Source: Carpediemonas membranifera (taxonomy: Eukaryota > Fornicata). Taken from it: DNA of 64,000 bases. The stretch is from positions 806,001 through 870,000 of the forward strand of contig JAHDYR010000025.1 of the NCBI GenBank assembly GCA_019828565.1, written 5' to 3'. Positions 50,361 to 59,411 of the stretch are shown in pieces (the stretch's first letter is position 1; each line of letters opens with the position of its first letter). Position numbers and translations under genes: made by a program. A model generated the notes under the pieces. The model was given only the letters and a program-made list of their open reading frames with translations. It was not told the origin of the DNA and ran no database searches.

Positions 50361-51335
50361 ATGAAGCTTGCTGCGTTCTTCCTGCTGGCATTCGTTGCTA
50401 CCGTGTACGCCACCGGTGTTAGAACCGTCAACGACGAAGAATTCGTCTTCGGCGTCACCGAGCTCGCCCACCTCGGCACCGAGGAGAAGATGACGGGCGA
50501 GGAGGCCTACCAGTTCATCCTTGGTATCGTTGAGGGCATTGGTGGCGATCTTGGCCACGATGCCGAGCAGTGCCTCTCTGATTCGTACGAAGCGCTCAAC
50601 TACTTCATCGATGGCTACAACGAGCTCGTTCAGAACGACGCGCCCCTCAAGTTCGCCAGAGACTGCGGCCGTGGCCTCGAGGAGATCTACTCCGCCGTCA
50701 AGGCATGCGGCTCCGCCGAGGGCGACATCAAGAACGCCGCTGAGCTCCTGCTCTCCGGTGGCCTCTCCGTCGTCTGGCACGCTGGAATCAGCCTCGTGAT
50801 CCACGGCGTTGAGATCTACCACTGGGTCAAGGACTGTTACGAGAGCTTCGAGGGCGGCTCCTACAACCAGGCTGGCCGTGACATCGGTGACATCATCTCG
50901 ACCCTTCTCTAAACATCGTGTTGCGAGTATCTTGACGGTATGCCTGGTAGAGGGCTTGTATCGCATTGGCTGAGCTGCGTGCTTCGCTGCCATAGACCGA
51001 AGTCACTGGGCCCGAACCCAGCAACTGGAGGTCGATTACGGGGAGAAAACAACGTGATCGCACCTTTCTAGTGATGTACTGTCCCCTCCCAGCATCTTCC
51101 CAAAATTGGTATTGTGTGGTGGCGTCACGATGACCGTGCACTTTAGCAGATGTGCACTTTAAGTACTGTCACGGTGTCCATGGCTTTGCGAATGTCGCAC
51201 ACTTCCAGCTCTGGACCGATTTTGACCATGCGTATTGTGAGGCCCCCATCTGGAAAAGTTTGATGAAAACAACGTGATTGTGCTTGGAAGGAGGTGCCAA
51301 GGTAGTATACGTTCAGTTTGGATTCAATGGGGATG
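50353..51335 (+). repeat. Inverted repeat 1, left arm (983 nt)
   Basis: This arm pairs with 52048-53030 in reverse complement. Coordinates map with a constant sum of 103383, and every stretch I compared is identical with no indel. It contains the whole 50361 gene and about 420 bases downstream. The 712-base spacer between arms is unique. Confidence 0.9.
50361..50912 (+). CDS. Small secreted protein (paralog 2, left copy)
   Basis: The product has 183 residues, without introns. The signal peptide is MKLAAFFLLAFVATVYATG. The mature part has EFVFGVTELAHLG, FILGIVEGIGGDLG, four cysteines (EQCLSD, ARDCGRG, KACGSAE, VKDCYES) and the ending GRDIGDIISTLL, all matching paralog 1. The cysteine spacing differs from saposins and other small secreted families I know. 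The gene lies entirely inside inverted repeat 1, and its protein is identical to the copy at 52471-53022. Function unknown. Confidence 0.85.
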   Translation: MKLAAFFLLAFVATVYATGVRTVNDEEFVFGVTELAHLGTEEKMTGEEAYQFILGIVEGIGGDLGHDAEQCLSDSYEALNYFIDGYNELVQNDAPLKFARDCGRGLEEIYSAVKACGSAEGDIKNAAELLLSGGLSVVWHAGISLVIHGVEIYHWVKDCYESFEGGSYNQAGRDIGDIISTLL

Positions 51336-52047
51336 TTTTATGAGATATTTGGGCGTTTAAGTGTGGAATGAGAGAACGACGATCCGAAAACGAAGATCAT
51401 GTACTTAAATGAGTGAAAAACGAGATATCGTTGAAGCGCCACAACATAGTGTCGTCATTATTGAGAACGCAGTTTATCAGACCTTCGGGTGAAGAGAGTC
51501 GGGCAAACCTGTGGGCACAGGGCCTTGGGACTCTACATGTCAGTATACTAGGAATACAGGGTGGCTGCTGGTTTATACAGGTTCGTTGGCCTCAACGCAG
51601 TCTTGATGAGCGGCATACGACTCAACCGTGCAGAAGACTCAACAGCACTAGGGCCGGAAGAAACATGGTCGAGGCACCTACTAGTAGCTTTCTAGCAGCG
51701 CTACACCGTGTTACCCATGACCACAGGCAGCTGATAGCGTCCATCTCCAAGTACCTCCAAGCATGAGTTTCGACGGTGCAAAAAAGACTGTAGCTACGCT
51801 CCATGCGATCGTAGAATCGACATGCAGATGCCCTTTGGTTCTGTGCATGCGCGTAGCCATAAATCCTGAACCCGGCCAACGAGACTAGCAGTGCAGGCTA
51901 ATGTACGAGCTGCTGGAGAAGCAATGAGCAATGTTTGCCATGGAAAACCGTCACGAATACCGTTCTAACGTCATAACCAGTCAATTGCGTAAGTTTGAGC
52001 GCCAGAGCACTCATTAATTTGTCTATCGATCGAGAACAGCTGGGAGG
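51336..52047. other. Spacer between inverted repeat 1 arms
   Basis: This is 712 unique bases at the centre of the inverted duplication. Short frames (117 codons plus strand, 85 codons minus strand) have no ATG start and no protein-like composition. I see no gene, tRNA or further repeat. The arm edges show no obvious target-site duplication. Confidence 0.5.
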
Positions 52048-53030
52048 CATCCCCATTGAATCCAAACTGAACGTATACTACCTTGGCACCTCCTTCCAAG
52101 CACAATCACGTTGTTTTCATCAAACTTTTCCAGATGGGGGCCTCACAATACGCATGGTCAAAATCGGTCCAGAGCTGGAAGTGTGCGACATTCGCAAAGC
52201 CATGGACACCGTGACAGTACTTAAAGTGCACATCTGCTAAAGTGCACGGTCATCGTGACGCCACCACACAATACCAATTTTGGGAAGATGCTGGGAGGGG
52301 ACAGTACATCACTAGAAAGGTGCGATCACGTTGTTTTCTCCCCGTAATCGACCTCCAGTTGCTGGGTTCGGGCCCAGTGACTTCGGTCTATGGCAGCGAA
52401 GCACGCAGCTCAGCCAATGCGATACAAGCCCTCTACCAGGCATACCGTCAAGATACTCGCAACACGATGTTTAGAGAAGGGTCGAGATGATGTCACCGAT
52501 GTCACGGCCAGCCTGGTTGTAGGAGCCGCCCTCGAAGCTCTCGTAACAGTCCTTGACCCAGTGGTAGATCTCAACGCCGTGGATCACGAGGCTGATTCCA
52601 GCGTGCCAGACGACGGAGAGGCCACCGGAGAGCAGGAGCTCAGCGGCGTTCTTGATGTCGCCCTCGGCGGAGCCGCATGCCTTGACGGCGGAGTAGATCT
52701 CCTCGAGGCCACGGCCGCAGTCTCTGGCGAACTTGAGGGGCGCGTCGTTCTGAACGAGCTCGTTGTAGCCATCGATGAAGTAGTTGAGCGCTTCGTACGA
52801 ATCAGAGAGGCACTGCTCGGCATCGTGGCCAAGATCGCCACCAATGCCCTCAACGATACCAAGGATGAACTGGTAGGCCTCCTCGCCCGTCATCTTCTCC
52901 TCGGTGCCGAGGTGGGCGAGCTCGGTGACGCCGAAGACGAATTCTTCGTCGTTGACGGTTCTAACACCGGTGGCGTACACGGTAGCAACGAATGCCAGCA
53001 GGAAGAACGCAGCAAGCTTCATTTCGTTTG
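52048..53030 (-). repeat. Inverted repeat 1, right arm (983 nt)
   Basis: Reverse complement of 50353-51335. Identity ends abruptly at both ends: 52048 on the inner side and 53030 just upstream of the gene start on the outer side. Confidence 0.9.
52471..53022 (-). CDS. Small secreted protein (paralog 2, right copy)
   Basis: The 183-residue product is identical to that of 50361-50912. The upstream sequence beyond 53030 is different from the left copy except for AAAATCTCAC, so the two copies could be expressed differently. In-frame codons continue upstream to 53112, but the signal peptide start at 53022 is clearly preferred. Confidence 0.85.
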   Translation of the reverse strand: MKLAAFFLLAFVATVYATGVRTVNDEEFVFGVTELAHLGTEEKMTGEEAYQFILGIVEGIGGDLGHDAEQCLSDSYEALNYFIDGYNELVQNDAPLKFARDCGRGLEEIYSAVKACGSAEGDIKNAAELLLSGGLSVVWHAGISLVIHGVEIYHWVKDCYESFEGGSYNQAGRDIGDIISTLL

Positions 53031-53103
53031 GTTGTAATGGTTGGTGATTGTGAGATTTTCGAGATTTTTTGTCTGTGTCCTCTACGAGACCAAGGAGAGG
53101 CCG

Positions 53104-53391
53104 GCCAGCCAAGGACGACAGTCATTTACACAAGAACGCCGATGATGTCACCGATGTCGCGGCCGGCGTCGAGCCAGTTCTTCTCCTCGAAGTTCTCGTA
53201 GCAGTCCTTGACCCAGTGGTAGATGTCGACGCCGTGCAGGACGAGGGATACGCCGGCGTGGTAGACGATCGACAGCCCGCCGGAAGAGAGAAGCTCGGCG
53301 GTCTCCTCAATGGCATCCTCGGTCGAGCCGCAGGCGTCGATGGCGTCGTAAATCGCCTGGAGGCCCTCGGCGCAGTCGAGAGCGAACTGCC
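53104..53391 (-). pseudogene. Truncated inverted copy of paralog 1 exon 2
   Basis: Reverse complement of 49596-49883. It keeps the last 88 codons or so of paralog 1 (ALDCAEG to GDIIGVLV) but lacks exon 1, the signal peptide, the intron and the start of exon 2. Upstream codons to 53515 are unrelated. It lies only about 75 bases from the inverted copy of paralog 2, so the original intergenic sequence was lost in the duplication. Confidence 0.8.
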
Positions 53392-53570
53392 AGGTCCTGC
53401 AACATATCAGGCGACTCCTCATCGAACAATATTTGGCGCGTATGCCTTTGCTGATGGAAGGCGCAGTTTCAAATCTTTCAATATATCCGAAACAATGAAG
53501 ATACGGTATTAACACTAATAGTACCTACCGTGTATTCGACATTCTGTCTTTATCTGGCCGTTTCTAGCAG

Positions 53571-53702
53571 TTATCTGTGTCTGCGGCCACGGCGACGTCT
53601 GTGAGTTCTGAGGTGGGAAGAGACATCAACCGCTTCATTTTCAGTGTTTTCGTCTTCAATATCAGCAGCTCGAATGACGATAGTAGACTCACTTCCGCCC
53701 AT
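53571..53702 (-). CDS. Small ORF (43 aa), possible N-myristoylated peptide
   Basis: The frame starts MGGSESTIVIRAADIED, has an acidic middle (ENTENEAVDV) and ends in a strongly basic tail (RTHRRRRGRRHR). It shares the MGxxxS/T start, STIV and acid-then-basic layout with the ORF at 39630-39755. The sequence upstream extends the frame to 53789 without clear sense. Real coding status is uncertain. Confidence 0.3.
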   Translation of the reverse strand: MGGSESTIVIRAADIEDENTENEAVDVSSHLRTHRRRRGRRHR

Positions 53703-53743
53703 TCTACTTCGTTGCTTGGAGATCTGGAAAAAAATCTCGAAAT

Positions 53744-54364
53744 ATGATCGCAGTTTGGATCTTTCTGATTGGCAGTAGTTGCTGTTCAACGCGATTCGTT
53801 GTCAACTGCAATGATGGCCCCGGGCGTTTACCACACCCGTCAGGTCATACCCCAACTCTATCGCGTCCGTTGACATCACCCTCCACCCACGCAACCATGC
53901 TGAGGCACGCTGACCGGGACCAACCATTAATTATTAAGACAAGGCGGTCGGTGACCCCGTTCGCGACTCCACTGAGTGAGGAGCAAACGGCTGTGGTTCG
54001 CACTGGGGTTTTGCTGGAGTTACTAGGAGGCGTGTGCCCCACACCGGCGCCGCTCCTTTTCCTAGAGAGGGTCAAGGGGTTTTACCTCGATGGGTCGGTT
54101 CTGATCTGGGTGGCTGAGGGCCGCACCAACTACCGCAGCACTGCCGACGCTGGAGAAGTCCCGGTCGAGGCAACAGCTGCGTCCTTGACGTTCCCCACTC
54201 CTGCCTTCCGCGACGCGTCAGGCCAGTGGTGGTTGCTGGGTCTGCTCGCGCGGGCCATCCTCGCGGCCATGGGCGCGACTAGCCTCGGCAAGAGCGCGCT
54301 GAGACGGGTCGACGAGCCGACGGCGGATGTTGTGGAGCTGACGCCAGCGGACGCGTGGGGCTGA
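53744..54364 (+). pseudogene. Divergent RCC1-family C-terminal fragment
   Basis: A 206-codon frame whose second half follows the family C-terminus: PAPLLFLERVKGFYLDGSV, LIWVAEGRTN, VPVEATAASL, FRDASGQWW and VELTPADAWG correspond to the RVKGFY, WVTEGRTH, VPFEAT, FRNSTGQWF and ITPVDVDPW motifs of intact members. The propeller and N-terminal parts are absent. The first 85 codons are not family-like. It may be an old relic whose frame happens to be open, or a small gene built on it; I favour a relic. Confidence 0.5.
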
Positions 54365-54489
54365 ATCGTGTGGTCGAGTGACGCGCTGCCCTTTGGTCGG
54401 AGCCAGTTCTCGCACCAATAAACCAACCAGACTGCGTCGACCCATCATGCCTGACACTCTGCGGCGACACGTTTAGCGTCGGGGAGTCG

Positions 54490-56075
54490 GCAAGTCGTCT
54501 GAATTTGGCCATCACCGAACTGAGCGTTGAAAGCGATGAGCAGCGCTAGTTCCTCGCCATCGGCCATCAGAGATGCGCTGAGCTCCGTATTCCGCGAGTC
54601 GCTCACCGCAACGGCCTCCGTCTCCGGGGACATCCCCTCGTTGCTCCAGTGCGCCTACTCCAGACACTTCGGCGAACAAATGCCCTCGATGCACAAAACA
54701 GATAGCACTGCTACACCAACGAGCGCCCCGTCTCTCGAATCCCTCCTCGCCACGCTCTGCAAGATCCCCCTCTCAAGCCAACCGCGCAAGCCCTCCTCGA
54801 CCGCGCCTGCTCGATCCTCACCAGCGGCCCCCCGCTGTCCATGAACGTCGAGCTCGCGGACGGCGAGGAGCTCCCGGTCGCCATGCACACGCTGAACCAG
54901 GGCGCGGTGTGGGCGTGTCTTATGGGTGGCGGGGCCAACCCAGACCTCGAGGACAGGGTGCTGGACGAGGCTCGAGAGAAGTGGCCAGATGAGACCGAGA
55001 TGTACGACAAGCTCCGCAAGGCTCTCACGCCCGAGGCCAAGTGCCTCTGGTTCCTCTGCCGCAAGTTCTTCTTCACGCTGAACGTCGCCGAGAAGGACGG
55101 CGAGAGCTATCAGTGCAGTGACGAGGATGAGTGTGGTAACTGTTACGGATGTTACCACCACCGCATGTACATGGGCCGACTCTTCATGCTCGACACTACC
55201 AAGCACACCGCCCTCACCAGGGCCAGGATGCCCAGGGCCCTCGAGGTCTACAGCAACTGGATCACCCATATCGCCAGGACGCCCAAGGGTCTGTGGGGCT
55301 GGGGGGAGAACTATTATGGTCAGCTGGGGTTCAAGTCATTGGGTTCGTCGACCCGACCCGCCTCACCTTCCCCAACTGCCCCAAGGTCGCCGAGCGCGAG
55401 GCCAGCCTGCCCGCCTGGGATAAGTACAGGATGGTGACGGATGTGTCGATGGATGGATGGCAGGCGCTCATTCTCACCCCGGTCGGCACTGTCATGGCTG
55501 GTGAGGGTCCAAGAAGGTATGTCGGCCCAGTCGAGGCGAACACCGAACGCTTCCACCCAGTCGCCGTGCCCGCTGGCTTTGTCCCAGATCACATCATGCA
55601 TTTATGGAACAGCGCTGTCATCCTCTCCATGGGCGATCGGCAAATGATCAGTGGAGATAATGAGTATGGCCGGCTGGGACACGGGCACGAGAACGAGATG
55701 ACTGGCTTCGAGGAGCTGCCCTTCAGGGTCGACCGGATACCAAGCATTGGGCTAGATAATACCTTCAATTACTTCCTCAGCGGCCACCAGCTGCTGTTCG
55801 CTGGTCTAGTTCGCCCTCATATCGCCCAGTCGGGCCTGCTGCCAGGGTACAGTGAGTACGCTCGCTGCCTCACAGCCACCCCATTCCGCTTCCCAAAGAA
55901 AGTCAGGGGGTTCTATTGCCAAGAGTCGACTCATGTCTGGGTCACTGATGGCCATACTCATTTCTGCAATTACGACAAGCAGTACGCTGTGCCCTTTGAG
56001 GTGACAGTATTTGGAAATCAGTGGGTTAGTGACAGCGACGTCCTCTCGTTCCGCAACTCCACCGGCCAGTGGTTT
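54490..56075 (+). repeat. Large inverted repeat, left arm (copy H)
   Basis: Approximate boundaries. This arm is nearly identical to the reverse complement of about 59515-61100, with a constant coordinate sum near 115590. It covers most of RCC1-like copy H and about 45 bases upstream. Confidence 0.75.
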
Positions 56076-56189
56076 GAGGCGAAGACGGTGTCTGATGGGG
56101 TGGCTGAGATGGTCGAGTGCGAGACACCGTTTGCTTGGCAGATGCACAAGATCACCCCAGTCGACGTCGACCCGTGGGTCAAGCAGTAA
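54536..56189 (+). pseudogene. RCC1-like family, broken copy H (type II N-terminus)
   Basis: The first frame runs from ATG at 54536 (MSSASSSPSAIRD) to 54844. A second starts at the overlapping ATGA at 54841 (MNVELADGEELPV) and runs to about 55340. There one base is missing relative to intact copies (CATTGGG for CATCTGGG), and the rest reads in a third frame to 56189. The propeller motifs GLWGWGENYYGQLGF, DNEYGRLGHGHE and SGHQLLFAG are intact apart from the shifts. The first shift is shared with B and I and the second with I only. Confidence 0.8.
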
Positions 56190-56191
56190 AC
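56185..56191 (+). terminator. AGTAAAC candidate poly(A) signal, copy H
   Basis: AGTAAAC overlaps the TAA stop of RCC1-like copy H. Confidence 0.4.
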
Positions 56192-56303
56192 GATAATAGA
56201 ACCCATGCCGCGAGTGGGTTGACCCAGCGCCACTACTCAGCCCCGACGGCAGTGCCACCCCACCACAGTTGGACCGGTCACAACACACACTTGACATGCT
56301 ATG

Positions 56304-56310
56304 ATTTACT
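56304..56310 (-). terminator. AGTAAAT candidate poly(A) signal, flavoprotein gene
   Basis: The minus strand reads TGAGTAAATC: the TGA stop of the flavoprotein gene runs directly into AGTAAAT. Confidence 0.5.
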
Positions 56311-57482
56311 CATTCCTTGAGGTCCTTGACACACCGGATTGACACCTTGTTCTGGAAGCTGTACGGCATGCACTTGAAGCAACTGTTGCACTTGATCTTG
56401 AGGCCCTCGTCGGCGAACATCTGGTTCACAACATCCGGCTGGGCGATGAAAGGGCGTGACATCGAGACGGCATCACAGAACCCGCCCTCAATCAATTGGT
56501 TGGCACCTGCGACGGAACGGATGCCGCCGACAGAAATGACGCGCATCTTGTCGCCCACAGCCTGCTTCACGGCCTTGGCGTACTCCTTGAAGTAGCCCTG
56601 GTTCTCGACCTTGTAATGGTTACCCTTGCGGATGGGCATCGCCTTCGGGCCGGCAATCTGGGAGCCGCCGCTGACCTCAACAGTGTCGACCACGTCGACG
56701 AGCTTCTTGATGATCTCCACGCTCTGGGCGATGGTGTGGCCCTTCGCTTCAATCTGAAGCTCGCCCTCATGGAGGCAGTCGTCGCCGTTGAGCTTCATCA
56801 GCACGGGGTAGTCGGGGCCAACGGCCGCACGGATCTTGCAGGCGATGTTGCAGAGGAACAGGGTGCGGTCCTCGCCGTACTTGTCTGTGCGGTTGTTAGT
56901 GAGATCGGACAAGGATTGGTTGACGAGGTAGCCGTGGGCGGCGTGGATCTGGACGCCGTCGTAGCCGGCGATCTCCTTGCAGCGGATAGCAGCCTGGACG
57001 AAGCCGTCCTCAATGGCCTCGATCTCCTCGATGGTCATGACGTTGTGGGGCATCTCCATGGGAGGGACAGTCTCGCTGAAGACCTGACGCACAAGGTTGG
57101 GGAAGGGAGGGGCGGCGGCACCGCTGTGGTTGATCTGAGCGACCACAGGGGTCTCCTCAGCATGGCAGGCGTCGACGAGGGCCTTGTGAGTTGCAACCAT
57201 CTCGTCGGTGGCAAGACCAGCCTGGTTGAAGCCGGTGACGCCGTTGCGCTCCTCATCGAAGAACATGCAAGTGGTAATGATCATACCAACACCGCCCTTG
57301 GCAAGATCGGCGTAATACTTCACCATCTCCTCGCTCACGTTTCCATTGGGCTCAGCAAGACCTTCCCAGGTTGCAGAGCGCACCCAACGGTTGAGAGCAA
57401 GTAGGTTCTGGTTATACTCAATACCGGTGAAGCAAGTAGTTGGCTGGGCCTTGTAGGACATTTGTTTCTTTCGAGATTCCAA
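56310..57482 (-). CDS. Old Yellow Enzyme-family NADH:flavin oxidoreductase with Fe-S cysteine motif
   Basis: The product is 390 residues from 57482; the inner ATG at 57461 (MSYKAQPTTCFTG) may be the start. It is an FMN-binding TIM barrel: NRWVRSATWEGLAEPNG, VAQINHSGA, GYDGVQIHAAHGYLVNQ with the substrate-binding His pair, NNRTDKYGED and VISVGGIRS. The C-terminus CNSCFKCMPYSFQNKVSIRC has Cys-x2-Cys-x2-Cys then Cys, as in 4Fe-4S members such as 2,4-dienoyl-CoA reductase and trimethylamine dehydrogenase. The C-terminal dinucleotide domain of those proteins is missing. It probably reduces enoyl or similar substrates in anaerobic metabolism. It lies in the spacer of the large inverted repeat. Confidence 0.9.
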   Translation of the reverse strand: MESRKKQMSYKAQPTTCFTGIEYNQNLLALNRWVRSATWEGLAEPNGNVSEEMVKYYADLAKGGVGMIITTCMFFDEERNGVTGFNQAGLATDEMVATHKALVDACHAEETPVVAQINHSGAAAPPFPNLVRQVFSETVPPMEMPHNVMTIEEIEAIEDGFVQAAIRCKEIAGYDGVQIHAAHGYLVNQSLSDLTNNRTDKYGEDRTLFLCNIACKIRAAVGPDYPVLMKLNGDDCLHEGELQIEAKGHTIAQSVEIIKKLVDVVDTVEVSGGSQIAGPKAMPIRKGNHYKVENQGYFKEYAKAVKQAVGDKMRVISVGGIRSVAGANQLIEGGFCDAVSMSRPFIAQPDVVNQMFADEGLKIKCNSCFKCMPYSFQNKVSIRCVKDLKE

Positions 57483-57837
57483 GCGATGATTCCAGGTCCC
57501 GGAGTCGAAATGGGGTCAAGATTCGAATATCACAGACCGAATCTACCGATCAAGCCATGTAGCGGCCACAACGAACATGCATTTAGGTTTTGTTTAGTCT
57601 GCTTCTGTCCTCGCAGCAAGGGTGGGCCGACTTGCCCCGAGTCGTCACCACAGGGCCAGCATGCAGGAAGAGAGCCCATCCAGGTAACGTATGACTACCG
57701 GCGTATGACTGCCAGAGTCTTCCCTCGTGTCGCCAGCAGTATTTACAACCGAACTGGACACTGTCTTCCCTCGAATCCCTCGCGGCCCTCGAGCCAACTG
57801 TCTCGAGTGCCAGTGGGGCTCCGGGCAGTAGTTCCGC

Positions 57838-58878
57838 TCACCGCTGGACAACCCGCTTCTCCCCATTGGCGTCATAGACCTCCACTCGGCCGTCAAGGTG
57901 ACTCTCAACCTGACCTGTTGCAGAGAATAAATGAATGGCCGCACCGTCTGCAGCAGTGAACGTTAGCGTCCCCACGTCGGCATAGAGGTAGAGCTGCGCC
58001 CCATCAGGCCAGGTCCGCTTCAAATCACCGTTGAAGAACGTCACGAACTCTTCACCGGAGGGCAAGATGTACTTCACCGATCCGTTGCTAAACTGCACCG
58101 ACTTTGCCCCAGAGTCGTATCTGACTCCGATCCTGTCGTTAGTCTGCCGCACCTCGGCCTCTCTGTCCTTGCAGTACTCGGCGATGTCCCTGTCGACGGC
58201 GGCCCGCATAGCCTGCGGTGAGGGGTACGGCAGGGTCTGGAGGAGGCGGGCGTACTGTCTGGCGCCCTCTCTGAGTTCCTCGGTGTGTTGCTTGGCTCTA
58301 GTTTCCTTTGCTGCGGCGAGGGCGCTGGCTTCTTCGTCGAGGCGGGCGAGTTCTGCCTGCTGTAGCCTGAGTTTGACTTGAAGGGCCTCGGACTCGGACT
58401 CTACACTGGCTATATCATCTTTGATGGCTGCCAGGCTTTGCTCTGTGCGTCGGTCGGCCTCGGCTGCCTGTTGCTGGAGGGTGACTAATGCCGCCTCGGC
58501 CGCGATGATCTTGTCCTGCAGTCCTGATAGTTGCGCTTGAAGGGAGGCGATGTTCTCCTGTATATCCTTACCTTCAAGCGCGTCGGACTCGGCATCTGCG
58601 GCTGCTTTGGCTCGAGCAAACTCGTTGTCCAGGAGTTGACGACGGCGCTGAAGACGCTGTTCGGCTGCTTCGGTGTCAAACGACGGCTTTTTGTTCATAG
58701 GTGCTGGATTAGACCCGTTTTCTTCCGATTTAGGGGTATTTTGCTGCAAATTGGTTACAACAGGCGATTCCAGAACACCACGAATGTCACCAGCATGTAG
58801 TATCTCTCCAACCTCCTTCTCTTGCGACTCATAGTCCTCATCAAACGCGAACAGCTCGTCCAGGTCCGCGTCTGACAT
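57838..58878 (-). CDS. CPAP/SAS-4-like centriole protein with TCP10 G-box domain
   Basis: The product is 346 residues from ATG at 58878 (MSDADLDELFAFDEDYE); the frame is open to 58977, but that extension is not protein-like. Residues about 75-215 are coiled coil. The C-terminal 95 residues carry the repeating strand pattern of the TCP10/CPAP domain: VQFSNGSVKYILPSGEE, FFNGDLKRTWPDGAQLYLY and ATGQVESHLDGRVEVYDANG, i.e. successive NGS.K..P.G, NGD.K..PDG and GQ.E.H.DGR units. The family organises centriole or basal-body cartwheel microtubules through binding STIL/Ana2-type partners. A flagellated cell is implied. Confidence 0.88.
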   Translation of the reverse strand: MSDADLDELFAFDEDYESQEKEVGEILHAGDIRGVLESPVVTNLQQNTPKSEENGSNPAPMNKKPSFDTEAAEQRLQRRRQLLDNEFARAKAAADAESDALEGKDIQENIASLQAQLSGLQDKIIAAEAALVTLQQQAAEADRRTEQSLAAIKDDIASVESESEALQVKLRLQQAELARLDEEASALAAAKETRAKQHTEELREGARQYARLLQTLPYPSPQAMRAAVDRDIAEYCKDREAEVRQTNDRIGVRYDSGAKSVQFSNGSVKYILPSGEEFVTFFNGDLKRTWPDGAQLYLYADVGTLTFTAADGAAIHLFSATGQVESHLDGRVEVYDANGEKRVVQR

Positions 58879-59263
58879 GCTCCTGCGGCCACTGCCTTCT
58901 CGACTCGACAACGAGTCGAAGATTCGAAAGGCAGGAGCCACGCAATAGTAGTAGTAGAGGTGCAACACATGGTGCAACTCTTCCCATCAATGCCTGCCGG
59001 GGTCAGGATCCCTCTGTCAGTGGCTGCTCGTAAATGCCAATCGGCATCTTCAACAACCCGTGGCTGTACTCTCACACAGCCACCAGACGAGGCCGGGGCA
59101 GCCTGGTAGGTCAACGATATTATACAGAAGCGGTCAAGTTGGGGTTGCCCCTAAGACTAAGCCACCGCAGACCTTTTCAAGGAAAAGAGGGGTGGCGCCA
59201 GGTCCATCTTCTGTCTCAAGGATCGGGCCAACTCCTGTGGATGAGCATGCAATAAAACAGTGT

Positions 59264-59345
59264 TTAATCCTGGGTCCACGGGTCGACATCGACGGGGGTG
59301 ATCTCGTACACTTTCCAAGCAGCCGGCGTCTCACGCTTGACCACC
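59264..59345 (-). pseudogene. RCC1-family C-terminal scrap
   Basis: The minus strand reads VVKRETPAAWKVYEITPVDVDPW and ends QD then TAA at 59264. This matches the last 25 residues of copy H, which ends TPFAWQMHKITPVDVDPW. It lies downstream of copy I's own stop, so it is the displaced original tail of the inverted copy. Confidence 0.65.
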
Positions 59346-59404
59346 TCATTGGGTCAACCCACTCGCGGCAGGGTCTAATGGAATTATCTAATGGAACTAG
59401 TATC

Positions 59405-59411
59405 ATTTACT
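59405..59411 (-). terminator. AGTAAAT candidate poly(A) signal, copy I
   Basis: The minus strand AGTAAAT overlaps the TAA stop of RCC1-like copy I. Confidence 0.4.

Noticed and set aside
50893-51141. An 82-codon frame repeated identically at 52242-52490
   Set aside because: Identity is explained by the identical inverted-repeat arms, not by selection on the frame. It overlaps the 3' end of the secreted-protein gene antisense and has no protein-like features.
54841-54844. Programmed frameshifting or an intron at the ATGA overlap in type II RCC1-like copies
   Set aside because: There is no slippery heptamer, and the upstream one-base loss relative to copy E explains the frame change. No GT...CTCACNCAG pair spans it.
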